Shown one piece after another: positions 47,830-60,559 of a DNA stretch of 64,000 nucleotides (position 1 is the stretch's first letter; each line of letters begins with the position of its first letter). This DNA is from Mya arenaria (lineage: Eukaryota; Mollusca; Bivalvia; Myida; Myidae), in NCBI RefSeq assembly GCF_026914265.1, contig NC_069135.1, forward strand, positions 16,732,406-16,796,405. The letters are read 5' to 3'. The notes under the pieces are model-generated. The model was not told where the DNA came from. It worked only from the letters and a program-made list of their open reading frames with translations, and did not search any database. The position numbers and the translations under genes are program-made.

Positions 47830-50371
47830 CACTCACTAAGCAGAACTGATGATGAAAAAGAAAACAATGACATTCAATATCAAATAACCTTACATCAACG
47901 AAAACTTGATAAACTTTATGAAATAACGGACATGCTAAAGGAAGATGTAACAAAACTCCAGATTATCAAAGGTCACTATTCTGTGCGAAATGTAACGAAA
48001 CGTGACGGAATTGCTATGAAGAAAAGGCAAGAGTTACGCGAAACAAAACAGCTCCTGCACAAATACAAACAAACTAGTAAAAAGTTTCAAATGGAGAAGT
48101 CAGACACGAGTGCTGAATTGATTGACTTGAAGTCTCTTAATGAAACACTTTTGGCAGAAAATAGAAAGCTTCAAGATGATCAGAAAAAGAAAGTATATGC
48201 GCAGAAACTAAATAGTTATTACAGAAGTACGATAAGAAAGATACGTGGATGTAAGCTGCCAAAAGAAAACCAGAAAATTGAAGTTCAGAATGAAGATGAT
48301 GATGTTGAAATGTTGTTAGAAAATGAAATTATAAAAGAGAATATAAATGCTACAATGACAAACTTGAAAGATGATAGAGGAATATTTTCAAATGAATTAA
48401 GAATGTGTATAATTGATCTTTTTGGACTTGAGGTAGCTGTTGAAAAAAATACACCAGCCATACAGATAGTTGCTCAACACCTCTTTCACTGTAATATTGA
48501 AGCCTCAGATATGCCAACAAATTCTTCTGTTCAAAACATTGTTGACGAGGGTCAGTTCTTAGTTAAAAGCTACACAGCTGATAGAATAAAACAATCTGAA
48601 AGCTTTGGATTAAGCCGGGATGGAACATCAAGACAGAAGAGAAAGATTTTGGACACTGCGATCACATTGGACAATGGTGAAATTGTCAGCTTAGGGTTTA
48701 AGAGAGTTGTTTCTGAGACTGCAGCCAAAATAAATGATGTAACAAAATCACACTTTAAAGAACTTGCGAAAGTAGATTCAGAATCGCATCTGAGAGATAT
48801 CGAAGAATCAAACTTTGTGGCCGAGTCTCTACAGAAATTAGCGTTCACCATGAGTGACAGGGCTGCTAATAAAAAATGTGCAGACAAACTGCTAAGCGAA
48901 TGGAGAGACAATGAACTTGAGTTGTGCTCAAATGAAGGCTCCAAAGCCACCGTACTTCAGTTCCATTGTATGGCCCATGTACTCCTCGGCTTTCATCGAT
49001 ATGCCTGTGAAGACCTGAAACATGAAGAAAAAAGTTTGGCAGCGGACGAGCAATTAGGTCGTGACCAGCTACCATATTTTAAAAATTGGTCGAAAAAGCA
49101 GACTGTTGTTGAAAGGGTTGCATACACAACATCTACAATATTTGGGCCAGCTGGCGACCACCTTGGCCTTAGGGACAGATGGGAATCTCACTGTGCTGCC
49201 AAGGGAATCAAATCCCTAATTGGCAACTACAGAGACAATCGCTTTAATGGTCTGTTTCAGACATCAGCAGAGATTTTGTACCACTTGTCTGACTTTCTTT
49301 TGGTCATCAAGACTGTTAAATGTCTAAACAACAAAATTAAAGCTGTTGAAGCTGACTTGGTATCGCCAGTGGTACAGACCATGCTCAAAGCCCTGACTGC
49401 AGCCTACATCATAGAGACCGGTCCGTATTGATGGTTGGTGTGTTCAGGGACGGTCAGATATCTTGAGTTGTACCCTTACATTGATGGGCTCAGAAGTTAC
49501 CTTTCAGACTGTGAAGAGACACCTGCAACATGTTAGAAAAAACACTGGTTAGACCACAGCTGTGTTCCCCACACGAACAAGTTTAGCACACTGTTAAATA
49601 GCCCGACAAATGAACTGCTCCTGAAATTAATTAGTGTGCTATGTGGTGCAATGCGACGAACTGTGGAGAAACAGCTGGTAGATTTTCTTGACGGTGGGCG
49701 TTATGCAGGGACACCATCGAAATCAGACCTACAAAGGACCCACGTGACCTTGGGTGTGAGCACCACTTTGGGGACCTGGACAGCTCCCAGCGAAGAAGGC
49801 CGAATGCATCAATTCATCACCACTCCAGTGTTCAGCTCATAAAGAGGAATAGGAGACAGCTTTTCAAGTGGTTGGATGAAAAACCTGACAATGAAAAGGC
49901 CACACTCATGAAAGCTGCACGAAGTGGTGGTCGTGACTTGCGCAAGGCGCATATGGCTGAGGAGAGTTTAGTCAAACGTGAACTTTTCAACACCATGCAA
50001 GAGGAACCAAAGAAGAAGAGGAAGAAGTCCAGTAAGCCATCTGACAAACCAGAATCGGAGCCAATTCTCGACTCTACAATCCATTCTTTTCATGTGAATG
50101 ACTATGTTGCCATCGCATATCAAGATGCCTGGTACCCAGGATGTGTTGAAGAGGTTGATGAAACTACCGCTGTAGTAAACTTCATGGCACCATGTCGTAC
50201 TGCTGGTATGTTCATGTGGCCAGCTCGAAAAGATGCACAAAAAGTGAACAAAGAATTTATTTTGTGCTGTGGACTTGTCCCAGAGGCTAAAAACTCTGGA
50301 AGACAGTGTTTTTTTCCAACATACGGTGCAGTTGACATTAAATATCAAGGATATCAAGAGTTGTATTTTTA
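47830..50371 (+). pseudogene. Transposase-like (RNase H-fold type) pseudogene
   Basis: An intronless ORF runs to 49428, then meets in-frame stops (TGA at 49429, TAG at 49534), stays readable to about 49740, and shifts frame to finish at 50372. Order of parts: a coiled-coil, Lys/Glu-rich N-terminal third; a core with LSRDGTSRQKRKI, TMSDRAANKK and FHCMAHVLLGFHRYA, spaced like catalytic Asp and His motifs of a DDE-type core; a FGDLDSSQRRPNASIHHHS block after the frameshift; a basic KKKRKKSSK stretch; and a C-terminal domain with DYVAIAYQDAWYPGCV, like those in many mollusc and cnidarian transposon-related proteins. The ATG-initiated reading at 47734 is false: residues before about 47826 belong to the LINE. 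The family assignment is from recalled architecture only. Confidence 0.72.
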
Positions 50372-51099
50372 AGTTGAATGTCATGTGAAACTATGTGCTA
50401 TTTTTAGTGTAACTTGTATTTTTTTGCCAGAGATGGCAATTGATAATTTTGTTTCAGTAATTTAGTGCTATTATATTTCAATAAAATGTGAGTAGCATTG
50501 ATAATGACATATACAATAGAAGAATTCTGTTTAATGTAATTAAAGTTATAAGCTTTCATTGAAATAATTTCTTTTGATATTCAAGTTGATTTAAAAAAAA
50601 AATCTCAGTAATACTGTTGATTTGATCACCTTAATAAAAATGTTCAAAATTTGTATTATTTTTGGGTTTGTTTTTTCATTTTTCTATATAAAGGTATGTC
50701 ATAAGGAATAAATAAGTAGAAAAAATGGAATGAGGAGAAAAAACACACAAGACTGCCAAGTTTCATGAATATAACTTTGTTTAAACAAATGTTATGAAAA
50801 AAATGGTGAAAATTCTTGAAAAACAAGTTCCGCGACTCGCGAATCGTTATATAGGATTGTATAGGGGCAAACATTCATAAAAGCCGCCCGAAATTGTTGA
50901 CTTTAAAATGCCATAACTTTTTTATTTATTAAGATATTTAAAAAAATGAAAATGTTCTGTAAAGGTCTTAATAAGCTGCTTCCAATGGTGTTCATGAATA
51001 AGCTATCATTTACTTTAAAAAAATGGTCTGGGGTTGCTAATCACTTATGGGGCTGGTTCGTAATATTAAAGTTCTAATTAATATCATTATATATTCCAA

Positions 51100-51860
51100 T
51101 CCTATGTGTTATCTGTTTCAAACCACGGTTCCTAAGTGTGGGGTTTTATGAATGCGGAGGTCTCAGAGAGAGTGAATAAGAACTTTTGTAAATGGGCTTT
51201 AAATGTTCAACAATACACTTACACTTTTGCCTTGTATTGAGAGTTGGGTAGAATTCCCATTGTATATTGAACGGTCGCCATATTAGAATGGTGAAATATC
51301 TTTTAAAGCTTCACCCAGTGAAGCAATAAAACTGTGTTTTAAATGCTATATTACTTGATCAAATTTATAGTGTAGATAACAACATCTCTACCACGAACTT
51401 GGTGTCAAGAGTTCATGAGATTCTTCAATCATCTCACAGGTCTCAATAAAGTATTGCTTTATCCTGGTTCTGTGGAAATTGAATGTTTTGTGCCTGTTCT
51501 TCGGAGTTGACTTCGTGATATTTGTATCAGTAATTGAACATCTGGGATAGATTTATCCTTTGCTATTAATGCATTCCTTGAAATTTTAAACTAGTTTTGA
51601 ACATTCAGCGTATCTCACTCTGGTAGAAAATACAAAATATAGAAATGTTCTGGATAAATTACGTTTGTCTCCACATACAATAAATCTAGAAAAGGGTGGA
51701 CATCCTAGAAATAAAAAAAAATGTATATTGTGTAATTTAAATGATATTGAGGACGAGTTCCATTTTGATCTCAAATTCGGTGTGTATGCAGACCTTATAG
51801 ACGCCAATATATTCCTGAGTATTTTATACTCACATTAGTTTGATCTAATGTATTCTTTTA
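51100..51860 (+). mobile_element. Non-LTR retrotransposon relic, right part
   Basis: Frame-shifted translation gives the C-terminal half of a LINE ORF2: a 'VWGFYE' motif, 'NKNFCKWALNV', 'ELGRIPI', a helical tail, then 'KYRNVLDKLRLSPHTI' and 'KKCILCNLNDIEDEFHF', the degenerate zinc knuckle that closes these proteins. With 47110-47826 it makes one element split by the transposase-like insert. Some residues at the breakpoint are missing. Confidence 0.75.
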
Positions 51861-52600
51861 ATGCAAAATAGTAATAAAATTCTCATTAGAAAGATAGCAA
51901 TCTGTTGTGATAAGTTGTTCAAACTTCGTGACTCGTTGATATAATTTATGTGTCATGGATGTTTTCTATCTTATTTAATAGGGTAGAAACTCGTATTGTG
52001 TTGGTTGTATTTTCCCCTATGTTTGTTATTTTTGTACATATTTGCATCGTTTTCCCCATCCTTACGATTTAATCTAATGCACGTTTATTACCCATTTTAC
52101 TCCGTCATATGCGGTTATATACATAACCAATACATGATTACTGTTTGATCCATCTTAAGTAATGTCCGATTGTTTCAAGATTCAATAAACAATGTTTTTT
52201 GTATGTACATTTGTATATACTCATTTTATAATAAAAAACGTACCTATTTTCTATTTTTTTATCGTAATAAAACTGAACAAATAAATTGAATAAATTTAAA
52301 ACCGTCCCATTCATAGCCTGGTATATGGACACTGTAACAAACACACTTATAACTGATTCTTTATTCTTTTTCAGGCGCAAAGGAGTGGTTTACCAATGCG
52401 AAGAGTGTATGACTTTTTGTTTCCCGAAATTCACCCTTATTTTACAGCACCCGAAAACCAACTTATTTTGACAGCAGCAATGCGTCAGTTAACACTGAGA
52501 AAACTATACATTTGTTTATGTGTATCTATTTTCTCTAAAACAGAACTTGAAACGTCATATGCGAAAACATGAAGATGAAAACAACAAACACTACCCCGAA
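51861..52600. other. Intergenic, no gene seen
   Basis: AT-rich sequence between the plus-strand LINE relic and the 3' tail of the minus-strand LINE. Only short chance ORFs. Confidence 0.4.
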
Positions 52601-52606
52601 TATTTA

Positions 52607-52632
52607 CAGACAGACAGACAGACAGACAGATA
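52607..52632 (+). repeat. (CAGA)n microsatellite, tail of the minus-strand LINE
   Basis: About six units of 'caga'. On the minus strand this reads (TCTG)n directly after a 'aataaattttctatctg' segment, so it looks like the simple-repeat 3' tail typical of several non-LTR clades. Confidence 0.8.
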
Positions 52633-53936
52633 GAAAATTTATTCAAGTCTCACTTTTATACATTCATGGGATAAATACAGATAAAACATGCAATAATAAT
52701 GTATAAAACCACCTATCATGGAATTATGAGAGACTATTTGCTAAAAAAAATAAAAAATAAAATTAATCAACTTTAAAACATGCAATATAACTTAAAATAT
52801 TCAGTAATAAAGATAAGGTGAGAATAATCAGTATTGTACAAAACATGCAATAAAACATATAAACACTATTTACTTGTTATACAGATACTGACGTCGTTCA
52901 TTTGAAAGAAGGAATGAAAGTTTTTCGATGTCCGATAATGAATTGAAATTATCATTAAATGTCGTAGATTATTATATAAAGGACAATGTAATAAAACATG
53001 GCATTCATCTTCTACTATGTTATGACAGTTAAAACAGGTTCTTTGTTCAACATTGAGTGATTCATAGCGGCCCGTTTCGAGTTTTAATGACGCCACTCCA
53101 CATCTAAATTTAGCTAACGCACTTCTGTAAAGGCGGGTAATAGAAGGGCTCTGAACATAGTATTCTGTTTTATGTTTGCTTATAAGTTCTGTATAGCTGC
53201 CTCCATTTATCTGTCGTATGCTTGTATTGACATTTATAATATTACGCCATTGATGGTGAATTTGGTCAAGCATAGTTGTATGACACTTATCTATTAATCT
53301 AAAGTGTTCAGATCTACGAATTTTAACGTTTATATCCAAGTTATAGTCAGCTATATCTTTCACTTTATTCATTACAGTACATGTCCAAAACTTCTTATAA
53401 ACAGATATTGCTTTAAATACAAAGTTATTCAGTCGATTACTGTCCATATTAGCTAATCGGACCCAATGGGAAATGACAACTTTCCATTGTTTAACAAGAG
53501 GTGGGGTCCATCCAATGTCACCATTCACAGCGGCGTTTGGTGTATATTTTCCTACTCCAAGGAAGAAGCGACTGGCTCTGTGCTGGACAGCATTAATGCA
53601 TGCGTATTCCCGTGTTCCCCAAATCGCAGCACCGTAGCCGATGGTTGGCCAGACTACTGTGTCGTAAAGTTTCGTAAATACGTTAAATGGCATGCCTCCC
53701 ATGGCTTTAAATTTTGATATAATAAGTCCAAGGGCTCGTGTAGCTGACTGGGCAACGTATTTTGCAGTGATGTTATAATCGAGAGTGTCGTTTAGTAGTA
53801 GTCCTAGGTAACGATATTTTTGTACGCATTCCAATTCATTATTGCTACATTTGAACTTAAACTGTGTTTTCTGCCTAAACGGATTTCTAAAGTGCATAAC
53901 CTTGCTCTTCTCAACATTAACGGCCATGTCGTTTGT
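52607..53936 (-). mobile_element. Non-LTR retrotransposon, 3' part of ORF2
   Basis: A long intact minus-strand frame (stop at about 52866) begins at NDMAVNVEKSKVMHFR, the segment after the RT catalytic core, then KYRYLGLLLNDTLDYN, the thumb region (VVWPTIGYGAAIWGTRE) and a closing zinc knuckle, CFNCHNIVEDECHVLLHC. About 355 residues are uninterrupted, so this copy is younger than the LINE at 47-52 kb. The reading frame is cut at 53936 by an LTR element and continues at 57672. The 3' end is the (TCTG)n tail. The apparent ATG at 53942 falls inside the LTR and is not a real start. Confidence 0.88.
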
Positions 53937-54428
53937 TGTCACGTAACGCCAACGCTCACTTAACTTTCGTGATAGTTCGTTCAGTAACCAACCAACAACT
54001 GTTCAAGTGTTCTAAGTCTTTATTGTTCCACGTTCTTTCTAAGTATAATAATCAGTATATAATACAGCATGACATTTAAGGTAATCTCACATCCTAACTG
54101 CCGTCCATTAAGGACCCAAGGCCGCGTTGCTTGCCTGGCCTAAACGCACTCTGTCTTTCCCATCCCAAATCATCTCTTTTATACTGATTTGTTGTCTACA
54201 TATGACAGCTTTACAACCACAGGAATACACGTTTTTGTAATTAACATGACCATTTTGTACCTTTGTACCAGGTCGGCTGTCAACCATCTTCATATTCAAA
54301 TGACAATCAAATATGCCCTACATTACTAAACATACAGTATGTAGACACATATTCATTTACTTAAATCTTAATTATATCTTAAATATAACGTATTACGTCA
54401 CATTCTATAGTAACTCTGTTACGTGACA
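53937..54428 (-). repeat. LTR (3' LTR in element orientation)
   Basis: 492 bp, from TGTCACGTAACG to GTTACGTGACA. The termini are themselves inverted over about 11 bp. It carries a minus-strand AATAAA at 54019-54024 and a TATA-like 'tatataatac' region near 54056. Confidence 0.92.
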
Positions 54429-57180
54429 TTCGTCCATTTTTTATCAAGATTTTTAAGAAAATCTTTGTGTCAACCCCAAACAATGGTTATAATTGAATAG
54501 ATAAATAAAATCGTAAGAAAATATGTTTCTCAACCCCAAACAGGTAAATTAAAAAAAAGTAATTCCGACAAAAAAAAGATACGCAAAAGAAAATCTGTGC
54601 CTAAATCTCAAACAATGATGATCAAGTTGTATTTCCGACAAAAAATACGCAAAAGAAAATCTGTGCCTAAATCCCAAACAATGATATCAAATTGTATAGA
54701 TACGTATAGATACCGTCCCTTTTTAATGCAAGATTTTCTTTTCGTAAGCAATAGAAAGTAAACTGACACGTTATTTGTCAAAATGTCTGACATAATATAG
54801 ACTAATTGGTAATTAGCCCTCAGGTAATTAATAAACATAGTTAACAATTAGAAAATAACACTGCAGATTGAGTACAAGTAATTAACACTGACAGTACTGT
54901 TGTCAAATTTGGTAATTAGTCAATGTTTTATGTAGCGCTGTTTTTCATGTTATCATTCTGAAGACAGGGAATCATCGTTGTTGTTGTTGCTGCTGCCGTG
55001 TTGTTGTAGATGTAGAGTTTATAGCCAAGGGGTTGTTTGATTGTAGAATGTCCCCACCGACTCGAAATGTTCTGCCATTATACGACTGCTAATTCTTGAA
55101 GTGTACTTAGATATATGTGTGCAAGTGTTCATGTTATTGAAGATGCTAACGATCTCAAGTTGGTGTTGTCCATCACACAGGAATCATCACGGTCCTAAAG
55201 ACTTGATCATGTGACGTCAAGCCGAGCACAGGTCATACGAGAATGTGTGCTTAGCTCCTCTGGATATTCCGAAGTGTAACCAATTGGTTAGCACATCACA
55301 TACGCAATACCAGAATATAGTTCGATCCTTTATGAAACACCGATGACCACTTAACACAATATCACCACTAGGTATATTATCTCGATATCCGCTGAAGAAG
55401 TAATGTTGATATTGACTGTTCGTATCACGTGACATATTACCTGTACTTTTACCTTTCATTGACATAGGTGTTGCTATTACCATGAAATTTTGTGTTGATA
55501 TTTTCAAGCAGGCTTATATTTTGAAAGTGGCCCCATTTATAATTAATTACTGTATCTGTGCGTAAGTATTCGTATGTTTGATTTTAATGAATGTTTGACC
55601 TAAGTTTTTATTTTTTGTGAAACGTTTTGTTTTTATGAACAGCATTTTATTTTATTAAGAACCTTTTTATGCAATATTTTACAAAGCTTATATGTTAGCT
55701 CATAAGTAGTCCATTATTTTAAGAAAACTAATACATAAGTGATTCAATTAATTTATTAAATAACTCACACCCTAATGTGACTTCACAGGAGTCCAACAAA
55801 TTTGTTGAAATTCAATATCTTGAACGTATCATCTCCAATCACTTTTAAGAAACCTGGTCTTTCTTGACCACTATCTTTGTTTATCTTTGTACAACTTTGT
55901 ACTATCCTTCATTCATAGTTATAAGAAAGCTAAACTCTAGCTTAACATGTTACCATCATGCTTATCATCGGATAACTTACAACTTTATAATTGATTCATT
56001 AGTTTTACCAAACTAATCTGTGAGTTACTTAAATAATTTAATTAGATTACTTACTACCTAACAAACAATTTTATTAGTGATTTCGAAATTGAAAATTACT
56101 TGCCGTATTCAGGCGATACACTTATATAATGACATCTAAGAAATTACTTTTCGTTTTGCACGCTTTCTCTCTCAGACCTTACTGTGATCCAAACAATGAT
56201 TTATTTATATGATTTTTACAACTTTAAAACCATCACCAATTTACTCAAAATTATATAAAATGATATATTGACAAAATACTACAATTATTTACAAGACTAT
56301 AAACTTACTTAATTTTAATGATTTCATATCATTAATGTCAAGTTAATTACAGGTAACATTGCATTCATTTACCTATCTGATGTGTTTGACAATTATTTAC
56401 AGTTACATGACAACTGAAGTAATGAAACCTGCCATTTGTCTCCTTCTTCGACATAAAAAATATTTCATTTTGTATTATCTTCAGTGTTTGCACTAAACCC
56501 TGAGTATAAGTCATTATTTTTTTTTGTATTTATGCAACTTTCATTAATGTTAGACCTGCTAAATAAGTTTACTCAAATTCTTTTAATTACATTTCTTTCC
56601 ATGTTAATTATTCAATTAATGTCCTTAAATGACTTAGTTTTCTTTTTCATCTAGTTATTCAATAATGTACTTAAATGATTCTTCGTTTGCATTTAACAAC
56701 GTTTTTTTCACACCTGTTTTACTTTTTTTATCGAATTTCTCAATATTTTTATCTTTGTTACCTTAAATACTCATTCTTTAGTTTATTCTTATTTAAATCA
56801 AATGGTTTTATTGTACTTAATAATGTGGAACGTTGTTAAGTCAGAAATTAGATTACTTAGGGGTTCTTTCAAAAAAACAGCTTTGCTCTGATTGCATTTA
56901 TTATCCAAAACTTTAAAATTTTGCCCTGTTAAATATCCCAAAATTATAGCAACACATGTCATATCTAGGCAAGAAATACAAAGTAATAAAACGTCACTAA
57001 CTTTTGTCCCGTGGCCTGGTCGCGCTGCAATGTCCATAGTCACTCGAACCGCAGTTGTCATCATGTACCTTTTTCTTTTACGTTTCAAATGTGATCCAAT
57101 AGTTTTCAGTACTTCGCCGTTTTGTTCCACGTCAACCCTGTTCTTGAATATCTTCGGTCAGCAGGCACCAAACTTTTACG

Positions 57181-57671
57181 TGTCACGTAACGCCAACGCT
57201 CACTTAACTTTCGTGATAGTTCGTTCAGTAACCAACCAACAACTGTTCAAGTGTTCTAAGTCTTTATTGTTCCACGTTCTTTCTAAGTATAATAATCAGT
57301 ATATAATACAGCATGACATTTAAGGTAATCTCACATCCTAACTGCCGTCCATTAAGGACCCAAGGCCGCGTTGCTTGCCTGGCCTAAACGCACTCTGTTT
57401 TCCCATCCCAAATCATCTCTTTTATACTGATTTGTTGTCTACATATGACAGCTTTACAACCACAGGAATACACGTTTTTGTAATTAACATGACCATTTTG
57501 TACCTTTGTACCAGGTCGGCTGTCAACCATCTTCATATTCAAATGACAATCAAATATGCCCTACATTACTAAACATACAGTATGTAGACACATATTCATT
57601 TACTTAAATCTTAATTATATCTTAAATATAACGTATTACGTCACATTCTATAGTAACTCTGTTACGTGACA
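57181..57671 (-). repeat. LTR (5' LTR in element orientation)
   Basis: 491 bp and nearly identical to 53937-54428, with one base missing near 57399. Just inside it, on the minus strand, the sequence reads CGTAAAAGTTTGGTGCC. A primer-binding site may begin at TGGTGCC, but the spacing is longer than usual, so I hold this loosely. Confidence 0.92.
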
Positions 57672-57795
57672 TTTGTGCAACACCATCGCGATAGTTTACT
57701 AGATAAATTGCTCTAAAAGTTCAGAGCCACTGCTAGTAACTACATGCCAGGATAATAGACATTGAAGTTCACGGACTACCAACTATTTTGAAAAC
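57672..57795 (-). mobile_element. Minus-strand LINE, part upstream of the LTR insertion
   Basis: Removing the LTR element and one TTTGT copy joins this piece to 53931 in frame: LSRWC here is followed by CTNDMAVN across the site. Further upstream the frame has stops ('VFKIVGSP' then breaks), so this end of the LINE is degraded or 5' truncated near 57795. Confidence 0.65.
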
Positions 57796-57799
57796 ATTG

Positions 57800-59540
57800 G
57801 AAGCTATTGTCTGTCTATCCTCGGACACATCGCAGGACGGATAGGCTAATTTAGTATAGATTTTTATCGAAAATCCAGAATCTTATTTTCCAATAACTCT
57901 AGAATTTTTGCCACGCGAACCTTTGACTACTTATAGAATACTATCTGATGTTGAGCGTGTTCTTCAAACTTACGAAAAGTTTGTTGTTGATGAAACTTTT
58001 CGCACATAAATTATGCATGTCAAATAAAATCAAAACGGACAAACGTTTTGGCTTTTGGGCAAACATAACATGCGTTGCATGACATCATACATTGAGGAAC
58101 AACAATCGCAATGGACGAAACATTCACAAAGAACTACATTAAGCCATACAGACCTTTGTAGATTGGCGGGATTGAAGAAATGACTTTTCAAGTTGTGCCG
58201 TCAAAATATCAAAAACATGTGGTATAAAAAAAAACTCTTTTATGATATACAAAGGACTAGTAGGTTGTGTTCAAATATATTTTTACTAATATGACGTGAT
58301 TACCAAGATGACTGGTTCATTGAACAGGATACCACAACAAAGTAAGCCATTTTGCAATCATCCGCGTTTTTACTGTTACCACTTGTATACATGTGATGAG
58401 GAGAACTGGTGGTTCTTTGACACATACAACCGACATTTTAGAAATGACGTCTATTTGAAAATATTAAATAGGCGGTTTAAATATTTACATGTGATCTTTT
58501 TATACAAAGTCTGTTTTAAAATAGGAAAAAAGAAAAGACATAAGAAGGCACATGAACGTCATGAAAAATATGGTAAAAAGTTAGAGAAAAGTGTTTTTTT
58601 TTGACTTTGTATGCAGGCAAGATGATTTTCTTAAGTGCGATACTGGTTATTAACTTAGGTGTGAATAATTTCAACACAGACCCTATATTTGTGTGGCAGA
58701 GAATTTCTGTCACAGCGACGTATTTGTGAAAATATGTGGCTTAACTGTGTGCTTCAAGGAAAGGGACCGTGTTCAGAATTATACAATGTGTTCTTTTATG
58801 AGGAAGACACCGGAGCCACGATCATCCGTCAAAAGTGCAATGACTATATTTAATTTATTCAGTATCTATACGAAAACGCTGTTCTCTATAAAGTGATCAT
58901 CGCTGGATGCCATTGGCATACCATCATCTTTTGGTGAAACAGAATCAATTCTCACAATCCTATTCTCACAATCTTTTTAAATGCAAGAACACCAAAGTGC
59001 AATACTACTGCATTTCTCAGACATCCAGTATTACGCACCAGATGAAATTAATCCAGAAGCCAGGCAAATATTAAAAATAATCCATTCACTTTGCAAGACA
59101 AGCTTGGCATTAATTGATATTTATGACATTTATATACCATTTTGACAAACATGTATGACGCGTTTTTTGTTCGAGTTCTGTTTGTGGTGTTCTTATTCTC
59201 TTACTCTGACGCAAAGAGTACTGTGAATTTTGCTTCGATTTATTACGTTACTTTTCATATTAAACCACAAAGCTGGTGTAAAAGAGAAGGGGTTGAACTT
59301 ATTACCTTAATGACGTAGATTAATAAAATATCTTCCCTAAAAGAAGATAGAGTTGTTTAACAATAATCCGATGGCTCTCCCACTAAGTCGATTTCGATAA
59401 TTCCAATACTGATTATGGATATCAAATTCCTGCTGAAAAAGCACCTAATAATTTTATTATAGCTATATATAGTTTGACGTTTATATTTTGTAAAGACTAT
59501 CATTGAAGTGTTTCAATCTTCTAGAACTTATATACGTTCC
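57800..59540. other. Intergenic, no gene seen
   Basis: A 102-codon plus-strand ORF (58296-58604) has several Cys and a basic tail but no pattern I recognise and no splice context. It is left unannotated. Confidence 0.35.
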
Positions 59541-60165
59541 TTGTCAACTCGGTGAACAAAGTGTTATTAAAAAATAATATTGATTATAATGTTAAATTTC
59601 AAGTTGTGTTGAATGATGATCATAAAAACATTCCAACAATACACTGGTTACCTAAAATGCATAAAAAAAACGTATACATCACGATTTATAGTTCATTCAA
59701 TTTATTGTTCTACTAAACAGTTTCGATTTTACTTACATCCTGCTAACTGCGATAAAGATGCATGTGAAATATATAGTAACAAAGTTTATGAGAACTTTGG
59801 AATTAATCTCTTGGTCCATCGACAATTCTTTAGAAGTAGTTAATGATATTGAAAGTAAACGATATAAGGTCTCAATTCTTAATACTTATGACTTTTCAAT
59901 ACTTTATACATCTATTCTACAGTATTTAGCTAAAAACAAAAAACTTCTGCTAGGGAGAAAACTACTTATATGGCAGTTAATGATAAATAAGCTTTTTTAC
60001 CAATGATCGCTCAGATAAATATATCTATTGGGCTTGCACAGATGTTATTGAAGAATTACATTTTGTACTGAATAATTATTTTCTAAAGTTCGGTAAATGT
60101 TTATATAAGCAAACAAAATGCATTCCAATGGGTGCTAACTATGCACTTTCTAAGACAGACTATGT
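59540..60165 (+). mobile_element. Penelope-like reverse transcriptase relic
   Basis: Across two or three frames, pieces match the order of a Penelope-like RT: 'YLKCIKKTYTSRFIVHSIYC' (the LPK-HK-P---R-I--S motif), 'VYENFGINL', 'SIDNSLEVVNDIESKRYKVS', 'NTYDFSILYTS' (catalytic first Asp motif), 'YFLKFGKCLYKQTKCIPMGA' (the Q--G-PMG motif). The second catalytic YADD-type motif and the GIY-YIG endonuclease are not seen. Frameshifts make it non-functional. Confidence 0.75.
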
Positions 60166-60559
60166 GTGATGTTCATAGTTTCAAACAATAACTGCATCAT
60201 ATCTTTGAAAAGTTTTTGCATTAGGTACTCTGAATTGTATTCCTTCGTATGCAGATAATCATAGAAGTACTTGGGGTTTACCTATGAGCTCATTTTGTTT
60301 TGTTTTATAATTAAATTTCCTCAAGTTAATGCATACTTTGATAAGATTTTTATTTTATTCGGGATTATTGGGATAAGAGCGAGGTAGTGCACACACACTT
60401 ATTTAAACCCCGGTAAATCAACATTTTACTGACCGTTTCAAGGCGGACCCTAGCAATCATTGATAAACACACCTAGTTTTTTATATAGTATATATGAACT
60501 GTCTTAATTGTTTGTGGAGGTTTGTGCTGTTGTTCCATGTTTCTAGTTTGTGATTGTTT

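Larger units (their letters stand above)
53937..57671 (-). mobile_element. Complete non-autonomous LTR retrotransposon (3735 bp)
   Basis: Two direct repeats of 492 and 491 bp (53937-54428; 57181-57671) start TGTCACGTAACG and end CGTTACGTGACA or GTTACGTGACA, with TG...CA termini. Perfect 5-bp target duplication TTTGT (53932-53936; 57672-57676). By eye the LTRs differ by one base in a C/T tract (near 54160 and 57399), so insertion is recent. Minus orientation is favoured: each LTR has AATAAA on that strand near its 3' end (54019-54024; 57263-57268), and a purine-rich AAAAAATGGACGAA lies just before the minus-strand 3' LTR. The 2752-bp interior has no gag or pol frame. Its longest frame is 110 codons at 56798-57130, basic near the start (SHLKRKRKRYM), with no recognised domain. 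It must depend on an autonomous partner. Confidence 0.92.

Noticed and set aside
56798-57130. 110-codon minus-strand ORF in the LTR element, considered as a gag start or captured exon.
   Set aside because: It begins at GTG, has no gag-like motif, and the second half is low-complexity hydrophobic; evidence is too thin to name.
58296-58604. 102-codon plus-strand ORF with CNHPRFYCYHLYTC and a basic tail.
   Set aside because: I do not recognise it, there is no context, and a single ORF of this size is expected by chance in 64 kb.
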